Shown: positions 52,343 to 61,649 of the stretch, in pieces
Layout: each line of letters begins with the position of its first letter
Position numbering within the stretch: position 1 is the stretch's first letter
Assembly: GCA_963712165.1 (NCBI GenBank)
Contig: CAVQGY010000004.1
Coordinates: 124,001-188,000, forward strand
Source: B10-G9 sp963712165
GTDB lineage: Bacteria; Chloroflexota; Anaerolineae; Anaerolineales; UBA11858
DNA length: 64,000 bases
Direction of reading: 5' to 3'
Notes under the pieces: generated by a model
Told to the model about the DNA's origin: nothing
The model's input: the letters and a program-made list of their open reading frames with translations, nothing else
The model's database searches: none
Made by a program: the position numbers and the translations under genes

Positions 52343-55300
52343 ATGGATGATTATTTAGTGCGAGGAAAACTCAAGGATTTGGATCCAAAGCTTTACGAGC
52401 TGCTGAGGATTGAGGAGGAAAGGCAGTATCGAAGGTTGATCCTGATCCCTAGTGAAAGCATGACCCCCATGGCGGTCAGACGGGCCTTGGGCTCGGGTTT
52501 CCACAATATCTATGCAGAAGGTTATTCGTTCGATCTTACCGGGGGCTTAACCGAGGACGAACTTTTTGATTATGACAGATTATTGACCGAGTACCGACGC
52601 TATTCAGATGATCGTTATTACAAGGGTGTAGAATACGCTGATATCCTGGAAGGTGTTGCCTGCCAGCGAGCAGCAATAGCCTTTGCCACTAATGACAAAA
52701 CAGCCCTGGATATCTATGTGAATGTCCAACCGCTTTCCGGCGGACCGGCAAATAATGCAGTTTATCACGGGCTTGTGAATATTGGCGATACCGTGATGGG
52801 TATGAACTTGCTGCACGGCGGTCACTTATCACATGGCTCCCGGGTAAATCGCTCCGGCGAATTCTATAATATTATTTCTTATTCAGTTGATCCAGAAACG
52901 GAGAAGATCGATTACGATAATATCGAGCAACTTGCCAAGCAGCATCGCCCTAAAATGATCATTGCAGGTGTATCATCATATTCCTGGCAGTTGGATTGGA
53001 AGAGATTCAGGGAAATTGCTGATGAAGTTGGGGCTTTTTTATTGGCAGATATCTCCCATGTGGCTGGCTTGATTGTAGCCGGTGAGTATCCCTCCCCGAT
53101 TGGCCACGCTCATATCATATCTTCAACGACCCACAAAACCCTGCTCGGTCCCAGGGGTGCGATCCTGATGAGCACAGATCTGGATATCATTCGGGCCATT
53201 GACCGGGCTGTCTTTCCGGGTGAGCAGGGTGGTCCTCACGTGAATGTGTTCGGCGCGATGGCTCTCGCCTTCAAACTGGCCAAAACGGATCAGTTTTCAG
53301 CTCTGATGAGACAGATTGTCCAAAATTGTCAGATTCTCAACGATCGCTTGGAGGAGAGGGGATTCCGGATTCCATTCGGCGGGACCAATACCCATTTAAC
53401 CAATATTGATACAAAATCGGTCACTGGCAAGGATGGAGCCTGGTTGAGTGGTGACCTGGCAGCTCGCATCTTGGATGTGGCTGGCATCGTGACCAACCGT
53501 AACACAATTCCAGGAGATAAGTCTGCCTTGAATCCATCGGGAGTTCGGTTGGGAACACCCTGGATCACGCAGCGAGGATTGGGAGAAAAGGAAACCCGTC
53601 TGGTGGCGGATATCATAGCTGATGTGTTGTTCTCGTGTGAACCCTATTATCAAGGTAGGGGACTTCGCGCCAAGGTCGATTTTAAGACCCTGGAAGAGGC
53701 CAAACTCAAAGTCCGTGATCTGGCTCAAAAGGCAGGGATTGACTATAAGCCTGATAAACATGGATACCCCCATTTCTATTATCTGGATGATGAGGCTGAT
53801 GAGAAATTAGCTACCTCATCCTATATCATCAGTGGGGATAAATCACGCCAATTCCTGGACTATCTGGTTAGCAGCGATATTGAGGTCATGGATTGCGGCA
53901 CCAATCAGCCTGCTTTGCTCTATACACCTGAGGAGCAGATCCCCGCAATGGTGACCTGTGATGATCTGCAGAGCTTCCACCTGACTGTTCCCGCTGAAAA
54001 AGCTGGCCTGGTTTTGACCTGGTTAAGGGCAGTTTCCGATGGGTACGTCAGATTGGATGAGGATGTGCTGCGGAAGATCCCGGGTCCGGTAATAGTCCGT
54101 GAATCAGACCGGGAATATGATGCGCTGGTAGAAGGTGACCCCTATGGGAAAGATAAACCGTTTTACCTTGGCATGCGAGAGGAGGAAGGAGAACCCTTGC
54201 CTGCTTTTGAGTGGGTGGAGGAGGAAACTCCCTTGCGCCGTACACCGCTATATGATTTGCATATCGAGCTTGGTGGCAGGATGGTGCCATTTGCGGGTTG
54301 GGAGATGCCAGTCCGTTATGAGTCTGTCCAGGAAGAACATAATACCGTCCGAGAGGCAGCCGGATTATTCGATGTGACTCATATGGGAGTATTCCAGGCA
54401 GAAGGGCCAGATGCGATGGCATTCTTGGACAGTGTAGTGAGCAACGATGTCTCTGCCTTGGATGCAGGGGAATCTCTTTATGCTCATTTTCTGGATCCAG
54501 ATGGACAGGTTTTAGATGACACGCTGATCTACCGCAGAACTGAGTACGAATACATGTTAGTTGTCAACGCCTCGAATGAGGCTAAGATCTGGAAATGGTT
54601 GAATGAAGTCAAGGCAGGAAGGGTAAAGGTTGACAATAAACGCCCCTGGGCCAAGGCATATGGTATCCGGGCAATACTCCGGAACCTTAAGAACCCCCTG
54701 GAAGGGTCAGATCAGCGGGTCGATTTGGCGATACAAGGTCCCAAATCACGAGCTATCCTCCTGGAACTGGGCTTCAATGCAGAGGATGAGCGGAAAATCA
54801 ACCATCTGCGCTGGTCTGAGCTCTGCGAAGTGAATAATGAGGAATTCGATCTGGTCGTTTCCCGGACAGGTTATACGGGAGAACGAATTGCTTATGAGCT
54901 GTTTGTGCACCCGGATAAAGCCACTGACCTATTCCGTAAATTGCTGGAACTGGGTAAACCTCATGGACTGAAACCCTGCGGGTTGGGAGCCAGGGATTCC
55001 CTGCGAACAGAAGCAGGACTGCCACTTTACGGGTATGAAATTGCAGGAGAGTTGAGCATCAATCCTGGCGGGGCGGGGTTTGCATCCTATATGAAGGTCA
55101 ATAAACCCTGGTTTATTGGAAGGGATGCATATCTAGATCAGGAAGAGAATCGGAAAAATGTGATTGTCCGCTTCCGGTTTAGTGAAAAGCGTGTGCGCAA
55201 AGCCCATTTTGGAGATCCGATCATGGATGAGCAGGGCCGCGTGATTGGTAAAGTGACCAGCTGTGCAACAGATAGTGAGGGTTACTTCCTCGGTCAGGCT

Positions 55301-55456
55301 TATGTCAATAAGCGCTATGCTGTAAAAGGTACCCTGATCTATATTTACCAGGATGTAGAAAACCGCAAAGGTACTGAATTAACGGATCTCAGTTATGGGG
55401 AGCGGGTCGCTCTGCCGGATACTGCGACAATCCTCCGGAGATTTCCGAAATTCTAA
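52343..55456 (+). CDS. glyA-gcvT: Serine hydroxymethyltransferase - glycine-cleavage T-protein fusion
   Basis: 1037 residues. Residues 1-440 are a serine hydroxymethyltransferase-like PLP enzyme with the Schiff-base lysine in STTHKTLLGPRG (Lys265) and DISHVAGL. Residues about 631-1037 are a GcvT aminomethyltransferase: VPFAGWEMPVRY, FLDSVVSNDVSALDAG, the aspartates in VLDDTLIY (near 724-726), TGYTGE and LGARDSLRTEAGLPLYG. Between them (about 490-570) a segment aligns with the GcvT N-terminal half but lacks the catalytic aspartates. One protein thus joins the two THF-dependent steps of glycine-serine interconversion. Normal family sizes are about 420 and 360 residues. TATAAT at 52267-52272 may be its promoter. 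Start ATG with GGGAGTGG. Confidence 0.93.
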   Translation: MDDYLVRGKLKDLDPKLYELLRIEEERQYRRLILIPSESMTPMAVRRALGSGFHNIYAEGYSFDLTGGLTEDELFDYDRLLTEYRRYSDDRYYKGVEYADILEGVACQRAAIAFATNDKTALDIYVNVQPLSGGPANNAVYHGLVNIGDTVMGMNLLHGGHLSHGSRVNRSGEFYNIISYSVDPETEKIDYDNIEQLAKQHRPKMIIAGVSSYSWQLDWKRFREIADEVGAFLLADISHVAGLIVAGEYPSPIGHAHIISSTTHKTLLGPRGAILMSTDLDIIRAIDRAVFPGEQGGPHVNVFGAMALAFKLAKTDQFSALMRQIVQNCQILNDRLEERGFRIPFGGTNTHLTNIDTKSVTGKDGAWLSGDLAARILDVAGIVTNRNTIPGDKSALNPSGVRLGTPWITQRGLGEKETRLVADIIADVLFSCEPYYQGRGLRAKVDFKTLEEAKLKVRDLAQKAGIDYKPDKHGYPHFYYLDDEADEKLATSSYIISGDKSRQFLDYLVSSDIEVMDCGTNQPALLYTPEEQIPAMVTCDDLQSFHLTVPAEKAGLVLTWLRAVSDGYVRLDEDVLRKIPGPVIVRESDREYDALVEGDPYGKDKPFYLGMREEEGEPLPAFEWVEEETPLRRTPLYDLHIELGGRMVPFAGWEMPVRYESVQEEHNTVREAAGLFDVTHMGVFQAEGPDAMAFLDSVVSNDVSALDAGESLYAHFLDPDGQVLDDTLIYRRTEYEYMLVVNASNEAKIWKWLNEVKAGRVKVDNKRPWAKAYGIRAILRNLKNPLEGSDQRVDLAIQGPKSRAILLELGFNAEDERKINHLRWSELCEVNNEEFDLVVSRTGYTGERIAYELFVHPDKATDLFRKLLELGKPHGLKPCGLGARDSLRTEAGLPLYGYEIAGELSINPGGAGFASYMKVNKPWFIGRDAYLDQEENRKNVIVRFRFSEKRVRKAHFGDPIMDEQGRVIGKVTSCATDSEGYFLGQAYVNKRYAVKGTLIYIYQDVENRKGTELTDLSYGERVALPDTATILRRFPKF

Positions 55457-55480
55457 AAACGAAAAGAAAGAGAGTGAACA

Positions 55481-55513
55481 AGAGACGAAGTGCTTTCAAG
55501 AGGCTTCGTCTCT
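55481..55513. terminator. Bidirectional terminator between the SHMT-GcvT fusion and the kinase
   Basis: AGAGACGAAG and CTTCGTCTCT pair over 10 bp around a 13-base loop, with ACA/TGT outer pairs. It lies 25 bases after the fusion stop and reaches the last bases of the kinase gene on the other strand, so it can serve both converging transcripts. Confidence 0.75.
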
Positions 55514-57239
55514 ATTGTTCCCAGAGATTGAAATCCTTCAGGATCGAATTTCCAATAAATTCCCTTAAGATCGAGTTATCCGGAATCATATCCAGATCGA
55601 GAGGCAGGAACCATTCCAGGAAGGCTAATAGTCGCTTGGCTTCGATTTGCGCCAGAGAGCTGTGGGGGACTTGACGGAGCAGTGGTTCTGCTAGCGGTTT
55701 TAAAGCGGCCATTTCATAAACCAGGGCCGAGTTGAACATCACATTGGCATAATCCTGGTAGGGAAAGATATATTGTTTTTCACCCCGGCGGACCGATTCC
55801 CAGCGGTTGATCGTGTCCATTGCTGAGTATCCCCTTTCCCGAGCATCCCGGACAATACGTCTGATCAGGCGCGTATCTGTTGTCGAGACCCGGTTGTGAC
55901 GATCCAGGTTCAATTGGGTCAGAGCAGATACATAGATCCGGAATGTACTTGATTGGGGAAAATCAGCCAGAAGATCAGGGTTCAGGCCGTGGATACCCTC
56001 CAGGATGATGATCTGCCCTGGTCGAAGGTTAATGGTTTCGCCCATTCGGCTGGTGCCAGTTTGAAAATCGTAGTCAGGCAGTTGGACTTCATCGCCATTA
56101 ATCAATTTCCTTAGATCTTTGGAAAGCTGCTTGTGATTTACTGCATCCAGGTCTTCAAAATTCCATTCCCCGTTTTCATCAGTGGGTGTGTTCTCCCTGT
56201 CAACGAAATATTTATCCATCTCCAGGGGAAAAGGGCTGATGCCCCGGGCAAGCAGTTGGATCATGAGCCTCTTGGAGAAAGTAGTTTTCCCGGATGATGA
56301 AGGACCCGCGATCAGGATGACTTCGATTGTTTCAGCTTTTTCTTCGATCAGCGCGGCGATTTCTGCGATCCGCTGCTCGTGCAATGCTTCTGAAACCAGG
56401 ATCAATTTTCGAATATGACCCTGATCAATGGAATCATTCAATGCCCCAACACTGTCAATTCCCAATCTGTTCAGCCAGCTGCCGTAGCGCTTAAAAACAC
56501 TCAGTAAAGGATTCTGATTTGATAGGGGTTGAAGGATTATGGGATTTTTCCGTCGAGGAAAGCGAATGATAAAACCATCTTCCATGGAGACCAGATCAAA
56601 CCATTTCAGGTAACCGGTTGAGGGAACCATATAACCATGATGGTAGTCCATACGCTCATCCAGCTTGTAGAGAGTCAGGTAATCCTTTTTCCGGTGTGCA
56701 AGCAAAGAAACCTTGTCATCAAATCCCATCTTCTGAAAATATTCTCTGCCTTCATTCAGGGAGATCTCCAGGCGTTCGAAGGCGATATTCTTACTCACCA
56801 GTTCCCTCATCCGAGCTTCCAGCTGCTTAAGTTCTGCATCGCTGAGGGGTGAGCGGCGATAGACCTGACAGAAATAACCACCGGATGTGACAGAATGATC
56901 CACCGTGAGGATCGCATCGGGGAATAGGACAGAGAAGGCTGTTTCCAGCAGAAAGGTCAAGGATCTGCGGTAGAAGCGCATGCCGTCTGCGCTTTCCATG
57001 GTGATTGGGTGTACTACCACATCCATCTCAACTATATAGGAAAGCTCCGTCAGTTTTCCATTTACGATTGCCCCCACAATAGGAGGTAGTCCGCGTTCCT
57101 CAAGCAGTTCCAGGAACTCTTCCAGTGTTCCACCCCTGGGACCAGAGATCACTTCTCCATTGGAGAGGTGGATTTCTACATCCTTACTGGGTTCTACAAA
57201 ATCGAAATCTTCTCGGTGGGCCATTTTTACCTGCTTCAT
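55512..57239 (-). CDS. TGS-type nucleoside kinase (uridine kinase-like)
   Basis: 575 residues. Order: a TGS-like domain (about 15-70, VEIHLSNGEVISGPRGGTL), a threonyl-tRNA-synthetase-like second additional domain (about 75-270, TVDHSVTSGGYFCQVYRR, YHHGYMVPSTG), and a P-loop kinase domain with GPSSSGKTTFSKRL near 310-323, followed by a uridine kinase core with EGIHGLNPDL. This architecture is common in Clostridia and Chloroflexota and is annotated as nucleoside or uridine kinase. The function of the ThrRS-like part is unknown. The first ATG (57239) and a second ATG five codons on are both possible starts. Confidence 0.88.
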   Translation of the reverse strand: MKQVKMAHREDFDFVEPSKDVEIHLSNGEVISGPRGGTLEEFLELLEERGLPPIVGAIVNGKLTELSYIVEMDVVVHPITMESADGMRFYRRSLTFLLETAFSVLFPDAILTVDHSVTSGGYFCQVYRRSPLSDAELKQLEARMRELVSKNIAFERLEISLNEGREYFQKMGFDDKVSLLAHRKKDYLTLYKLDERMDYHHGYMVPSTGYLKWFDLVSMEDGFIIRFPRRKNPIILQPLSNQNPLLSVFKRYGSWLNRLGIDSVGALNDSIDQGHIRKLILVSEALHEQRIAEIAALIEEKAETIEVILIAGPSSSGKTTFSKRLMIQLLARGISPFPLEMDKYFVDRENTPTDENGEWNFEDLDAVNHKQLSKDLRKLINGDEVQLPDYDFQTGTSRMGETINLRPGQIIILEGIHGLNPDLLADFPQSSTFRIYVSALTQLNLDRHNRVSTTDTRLIRRIVRDARERGYSAMDTINRWESVRRGEKQYIFPYQDYANVMFNSALVYEMAALKPLAEPLLRQVPHSSLAQIEAKRLLAFLEWFLPLDLDMIPDNSILREFIGNSILKDFNLWEQ

Positions 57240-57287
57240 AGGTTTCGAATTACTCCTATTTTATCATTTTCCTCGAAGGGAAGAAAA

Positions 57288-57311
57288 AGCCCGGACCAAA
57301 CGGTCCGGGCT
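57288..57311 (-). terminator. Intrinsic terminator of the gcv operon
   Basis: AGCCCGGACC and GGTCCGGGCT form a perfect 10-bp stem around a 4-base loop. In the minus direction it is followed by TTTTCTTCCC. It lies 52 bases after the gcvPB stop. Confidence 0.85.
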
Positions 57312-57363
57312 GGATCAGTAGCGATAGCACACGGGGACTTATCCTGTCCCCTTTTCCTGGGGG

Positions 57364-58833
57364 TTAATTTCCATAATCCTCCGGGAGTTGGGTCTTAAGG
57401 ATCAGCTCCTTGGCTGCTTTAACCTCATCTAACCGTCCAAAGGGAGACTTTGTGGGGGCATTTTGGAGGATCTCAGGATTGTTCTTGGCTTCGTCAGCAA
57501 TTTGCAGCAGAGCATCGACGAAAGCATCCAGGGTTTCTTTGGTCTCTGTTTCTGTTGGCTCGATCATCAGTGCTTCTCGGACGATGAGAGGGAAATAATT
57601 GGTCGGTGGGTGGAAACCAAAGTCGATCAAGCGTTTAGATATATCAAGAGCCCGTATACCTGGAGCATCTTCCCAGCTTGCCTCAGTTACAAATTCATGC
57701 ATGCATAGTCGTTCGTAGGGGATGTGATAGACATCCTTGACCAGTGCCTGGATGTAATTTGCATTGAGCACAGCAGTGATCGAGGCGTCCAGTAAGCCAT
57801 TCTTGCCCAGGCTGAGCATATATGTGAAGGCTCTTACAACCACGCCAAAATGACCATGGAAGGATTTGACCCGGCCGATGGTTTTCTCAGGAGTTACCAG
57901 GTCGTATACGGCTGGAGTTTCTTGATCACCTTCAGATATCATGACAACGACAGGATCAGGCAGGAACCCGGCCAGTTCCTTGGTGACTCCGACCGGGCCA
58001 GATCCAGGGCCTCCGCCTCCGTGTGGGGTAGAGAAGGTCTTATGCAGGTTAAAATGCATAACGTCGATTCCCATCTCACCTGGTTTGTAGATACCCAGTA
58101 AGGCGTTCATATTGGCGCCATCACCATAGACCAAACCCCCACTGTCGTGGATGAGCTGGCAGGCTTCCCCGATGTTCTCATCGAAAAGGCCCAGGGTGTT
58201 GGGATTTGTGATCATCAGGCCAGCCAGGGTATCATCACATTCGGCTTTGACATACTCGAGATCGATATTCCCGTTTTTGTCTGATGGAATCTCGATCATG
58301 GTCATGCCGCTCATTGCCGAAGAAGCAGGATTGGTCCCGTGGGCGGAGTCAGGAACCAGCATTTTGGTCCTTTGGGTTTCTCCCCGGGAATTGTGATAGG
58401 CGCGAATGATCAGCACACCGGTCAATTCCCCATGGGCTCCTGCGGCTGGTTGAAGGGTGACTGCATCAAAGCCGCTGATCTCAGCCAGCCAATGCTGCGT
58501 TTCATACATCAGCCCGAGCGCGCCCTGAACTGTTTCAACTGGTTGGAGTGGGTGGATCTGGCTGAATCCTGGCAGACGAGCAGTCTCTTCGTTGATCTTG
58601 GGGTTATATTTCATGGTGCATGACCCAAGAGGATAGAAACCTGTATCTACCGCGTGATTCAGCTGCGATATATTCGTAAAATGACGCACTACTTCATTTT
58701 CTGATATTTCAGGCAATGGCAGGTCTTTTCTGAGAAATTCACCTGGAAGCTCCGCCAGCGGTACATCAGGTGCCGGGTAGCGAATGCCTTTTCTGCCTGG
58801 CCTGGAGAGTTCAAAGATCGTTTTTTCAGTCAT
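57364..58833 (-). CDS. gcvPB: Glycine dehydrogenase (decarboxylating) subunit 2
   Basis: 489 residues from the ATG at 58833 (GGAGG upstream); a longer reading inside gcvPA is rejected. PLP-binding lysine in FNLHKTFSTPHGGGGPGSG (Lys265). Also YPLGSCTMKYNP near 67 and DSAHGTNPASSAMSGM near 162. With subunit 1 it forms the split P-protein, which decarboxylates glycine and transfers the aminomethyl group to lipoyl-GcvH. It overlaps gcvPA by 8 bases. Final gene of the riboswitch-controlled operon. Confidence 0.96.
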   Translation of the reverse strand: MTEKTIFELSRPGRKGIRYPAPDVPLAELPGEFLRKDLPLPEISENEVVRHFTNISQLNHAVDTGFYPLGSCTMKYNPKINEETARLPGFSQIHPLQPVETVQGALGLMYETQHWLAEISGFDAVTLQPAAGAHGELTGVLIIRAYHNSRGETQRTKMLVPDSAHGTNPASSAMSGMTMIEIPSDKNGNIDLEYVKAECDDTLAGLMITNPNTLGLFDENIGEACQLIHDSGGLVYGDGANMNALLGIYKPGEMGIDVMHFNLHKTFSTPHGGGGPGSGPVGVTKELAGFLPDPVVVMISEGDQETPAVYDLVTPEKTIGRVKSFHGHFGVVVRAFTYMLSLGKNGLLDASITAVLNANYIQALVKDVYHIPYERLCMHEFVTEASWEDAPGIRALDISKRLIDFGFHPPTNYFPLIVREALMIEPTETETKETLDAFVDALLQIADEAKNNPEILQNAPTKSPFGRLDEVKAAKELILKTQLPEDYGN

Positions 58834-60169
58834 TGTATTCCTCCTCCAGAACCGCGACCAGGTAATCAATTTCTGAGCGCGGGTTCATTTCGGTCACGGC
58901 GACCAATAAATCGTGGGTCATTCCAGGATAGACCTGACTCAAGTCATATCCTCCCAGAATATCATGTTCAAGCAGGTACTGGTTCACTTCAGCAGCTGGA
59001 ACAGGACATTGGACAACAAACTCGTTGAAAAATGGCTGGAGGGGATTGACCAAAAAACCTGGAACCGTGCTGATCTTTTCGGCAGCATAATGGGCTTTGT
59101 GGTAATTCAGTTTGGCCAGGTCTTGAAGGCCGTTCTTTCCCAGCAAGCTTAGGTATACTGTGGAAGCCAGGGCTATCAATCCCTGGTTTGTGCAGATATT
59201 GGAGGTGGCATTCTCGCGGCGGATATGCTGTTCCCGCGTGTTTAATGTCAGAACATAACCTCGCTGGCCCCGATTATCCACCGTTTCACCTGCCAGGCGT
59301 CCAGCCATTTTCCTGACATATTTACCTTTGGTGGCAAACAGACCCAGGTAGGGGCCGCCAAATGACAGCGAAATGCCCAGAGGTTGACCCTCGCCAGTGA
59401 CGATATCAGCGTCATACTCACTGGGTGGTTTTAATAAACCCAGAGAAATGGGATTGATATGAACAGAAAACAGGGCGTCGTGTTGATGGGCGGCCTTGGA
59501 GACTGCCGTTAGATCAAAGATCCTGCCCAGAAAATCCGGGTATTGGACCAGAACTAAGGCTGTATTTTCATCGATGAGCTCGATCAAATCATCTGGTTTT
59601 GAATTTGGATCGAGATCTTCTCCGACAATCTCCAGACTCATGCCATCCATATAGGTATGGATGGTTTCCCGGTATTGGGGATTGACAGATGGGGAGAGGA
59701 CAATCCTCTTTTTTCGGCCCCGGAAGTTGTGGTAAGCCATATTCACCGCCTCAGCTACTGCGGTTGCTCCGTCGTAATGAGAGGCGTTGGCTACATCCAT
59801 CCCGGTTAGGGCAGCGATCAGGCTTTGATACTCGAAGATTGCCTGGAGGGTTCCCTGAGCAATTTCCGGTTGGTAGGGAGTGTATGCGGAATAAAATTCG
59901 CTGCGGCGCAGGATTGAATCCACTGCTGCAGGGATAAAGTGGTTGTAGGCACCAGCTCCAAGAAAGGAGACGAGTTCCTGGGTCGTTTCATTAAAGGATG
60001 AGATATACTGCAGCTCATCCATCGCTTCCATTTCAGTAATACCATCAGGTAGATCCAAGGTGGGGAATTTCCCCTCCTCTGGCAGGCATTGAAAAAGATC
60101 TTCCACTTTCTCAATCCCAATAACCTTAAGCATTGCCTCCTTGTCAGCTTTTGTGTGGGAGGTATACAT
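58826..60169 (-). CDS. gcvPA: Glycine dehydrogenase (decarboxylating) subunit 1
   Basis: 447 residues, full length. Patterns of the N-terminal P-protein half: FLGAGAYNHFIPAAVDSILRRSEFYSAYTPYQPEIAQGTLQAIFEYQSLIAALTGMDVANASHYDGATA. The PLP lysine is supplied by subunit 2. The start ATG at 60169 has AAGGACC upstream. Encoded 73 bases after gcvH. GcvL (dihydrolipoyl dehydrogenase) is not in the window, and gcvT is part of the plus-strand fusion at 52343. Confidence 0.96.
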   Translation of the reverse strand: MYTSHTKADKEAMLKVIGIEKVEDLFQCLPEEGKFPTLDLPDGITEMEAMDELQYISSFNETTQELVSFLGAGAYNHFIPAAVDSILRRSEFYSAYTPYQPEIAQGTLQAIFEYQSLIAALTGMDVANASHYDGATAVAEAVNMAYHNFRGRKKRIVLSPSVNPQYRETIHTYMDGMSLEIVGEDLDPNSKPDDLIELIDENTALVLVQYPDFLGRIFDLTAVSKAAHQHDALFSVHINPISLGLLKPPSEYDADIVTGEGQPLGISLSFGGPYLGLFATKGKYVRKMAGRLAGETVDNRGQRGYVLTLNTREQHIRRENATSNICTNQGLIALASTVYLSLLGKNGLQDLAKLNYHKAHYAAEKISTVPGFLVNPLQPFFNEFVVQCPVPAAEVNQYLLEHDILGGYDLSQVYPGMTHDLLVAVTEMNPRSEIDYLVAVLEEEYND

Positions 60170-60242
60170 AGCAGGTCCTTTCTGGGTTCTTATTACGGAT
60201 CAACAAATAGGGAAAACACAACTGATCAGGGTTCCTGTCGAG

Positions 60243-60629
60243 TTAATGATCCCGTTCCATATTTTTATAGGTTTCTGCATCTAACAGATCGTTCAATTCG
60301 GCAGGATTGCTCATTTTTATTTTTAGCAGCCAGGCTTTACCGAATGGATCTGCGTTGATCAATTCTGGGGAATCTGCCAGGACTTGATTGATCTCCGTGA
60401 TCTCTCCACTGACAGGCATGTATATATCTGCAGCAGCTTTGACAGATTCAACAACCGCGCATGTTTCCCCCCGTTCGAGCGAATCACCTTCAAAGGCGAC
60501 GATCTCTACGAACACAATATCTGACAGCTGATCCTGAGCATAATCAGTAATCCCGATCACAGCTTCATCGCCCTCTACGCGGACCCATTCATCATTCTTT
60601 GTGTATTTTAGATCATCAGGTGTCTTCAT
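60243..60629 (-). CDS. gcvH: Glycine cleavage system H protein
   Basis: 128 residues from the ATG at 60629, with AAGGAG upstream; an upstream extension to 60689 runs into the riboswitch terminator and is rejected. The lipoylation site is Lys64 in VVESVKAAADIY, within a barrel-sandwich fold (GITDYAQDQLSDIVFVE). It carries the aminomethyl group between the P and T proteins. First gene of the operon, directly under the glycine riboswitch. Confidence 0.97.
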   Translation of the reverse strand: MKTPDDLKYTKNDEWVRVEGDEAVIGITDYAQDQLSDIVFVEIVAFEGDSLERGETCAVVESVKAAADIYMPVSGEITEINQVLADSPELINADPFGKAWLLKIKMSNPAELNDLLDAETYKNMERDH

Positions 60630-60674
60630 AATTACTCCTTGTTCCTTATGGATATAGACCGAATAAGTGATAGT

Positions 60675-60706
60675 AAAAAGCACACGCAAAGGTAACCGGC
60701 GTGTGC
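60675..60706 (-). terminator. Intrinsic terminator as glycine riboswitch expression platform
   Basis: GCACACGC and GCGTGTGC form an 8-bp stem on the minus strand and TTTTT follows. Placed after the second aptamer and 45 bases before gcvH. Glycine binding is expected to prevent it, turning the gcv operon on. Confidence 0.85.
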
Positions 60707-60870
60707 CTCTGTCTGGGGACCTGAGAGATTAAGCTCCTTCGGTGTCCGTGGACTCTCCAGAGGGTTGAATGTGCAAGGTCCGTTTACCTGAGAGTTTCAT
60801 CTACAGCTCGTTGCCATTTCAGCCGTAGTTTTGCCCCTTCGGTGCCCTGGTGCGGGTCTCTCCCCTGCAT
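60707..60870 (-). promoter_or_regulatory. Tandem glycine riboswitch
   Basis: Two aptamers in series on the minus strand. The first (about 60870-60785) has GGGGAGAGACC, CACCGAAGGGGCAA and CTCTCAGGTAAACGGAC. The second (about 60770-60707) has CTCTGGAGAGTCC, CACCGAAGGAGC and CTCTCAGGT. This tandem arrangement with GAAGG cores is typical of gcvT-type elements. The 297-base gene-free gap 60690-60986 is filled by this element and two terminators. Confidence 0.95.
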
Positions 60871-60926
60871 ATCTGCTCTTGATGATTGGCTCAATTATAC
60901 CAAAACTATGCTCGATATGGTTGGCA

Positions 60927-60959
60927 CATAAAAAAAATCCTGCCAGGTGGGGCAGGATT
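60927..60959 (-). terminator. Intrinsic terminator after the receiver-only response regulator
   Basis: AATCCTGCC and GGCAGGATT pair around a 6-base loop; on the minus strand a run of T (TTTTTTTAT) follows. It lies 28 bases after the regulator stop. Confidence 0.88.
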
Positions 60960-60986
60960 CTTGTCTATCATAATCCGTTAAACAGG

Positions 60987-61403
60987 CTAATTGTTTTGAG
61001 GTAGGGCAAGCTCTTCTGTTTTGTGCCTGCGAACTAGATTCTTCACATGAGCCAATAAAGTGTAGGATGAAATTGGCTTAACCAGATAATCATCAGCGCC
61101 CAGATCGAGGGTTTTGGTGATGATTTCAGGGGACTCAATTGCTGATATAATTAATATTGGCGTTCGGGTCAACTCCCGGATCGCTGTGCAAAGTTGCCAG
61201 CCGTCCATCTCGGGCATCAACAGGTCGAGAATGATCAGATCAAGCATCACTCGCTGAACGATCTCAAGGCTTTCCTTGCTTGAGTTTGAGGTCAGGACAT
61301 TATAATCTTTGGATTCCAACAGCCTTTCGTATATTGCAGAGGTGGAGGGATCGTTATCGATCACTAAGATGGTCGGGCTGATTTTTTGATATCGGCTATT
61401 CAT
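60987..61403 (-). CDS. Response regulator, receiver domain only
   Basis: 138 residues from ATG at 61403; a TTG nine codons upstream (61430) is a weaker option. A receiver domain only: acidic DND near 16-18, phosphoacceptor Asp60 in LIILDLLMPEMDGW, Lys in DDYLVKPIS. There is no output domain, so it probably acts by protein interaction, or its partner is encoded elsewhere. It faces away from the histidine kinase pair starting at 61650 and could be a phosphorelay or adaptor member, an inference. Confidence 0.85.
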   Translation of the reverse strand: MNSRYQKISPTILVIDNDPSTSAIYERLLESKDYNVLTSNSSKESLEIVQRVMLDLIILDLLMPEMDGWQLCTAIRELTRTPILIISAIESPEIITKTLDLGADDYLVKPISSYTLLAHVKNLVRRHKTEELALPQNN

Positions 61404-61649
61404 AAGTGGTTCTATTACAACATAGAACAATCCTTTCGTAAACAGAGAGGACTTTACAGCCAGCTAACAAAATGGTTTAACGGTCACTGAAATTGAGTTT
61501 GTGGTTTTTTTTGATTGGGATAGCTGGAATCCAGGAATTGGGGTTCGATTTAACCTCAATAGCGTTATAATACACGAATAATATAGATTTGGAATCTTTT
61601 GATCACCATTTGAAATTCTCATCATTGAAGTAAGTAGGCGCTGGAAATC

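Noticed and set aside
57333..57352. GGGGAC/GTCCCC hairpin with T-tract in the plus direction
   Set aside because: There is no plus-strand gene upstream to be terminated; the adjacent AGCCCGGACC hairpin explains the gcv stop.
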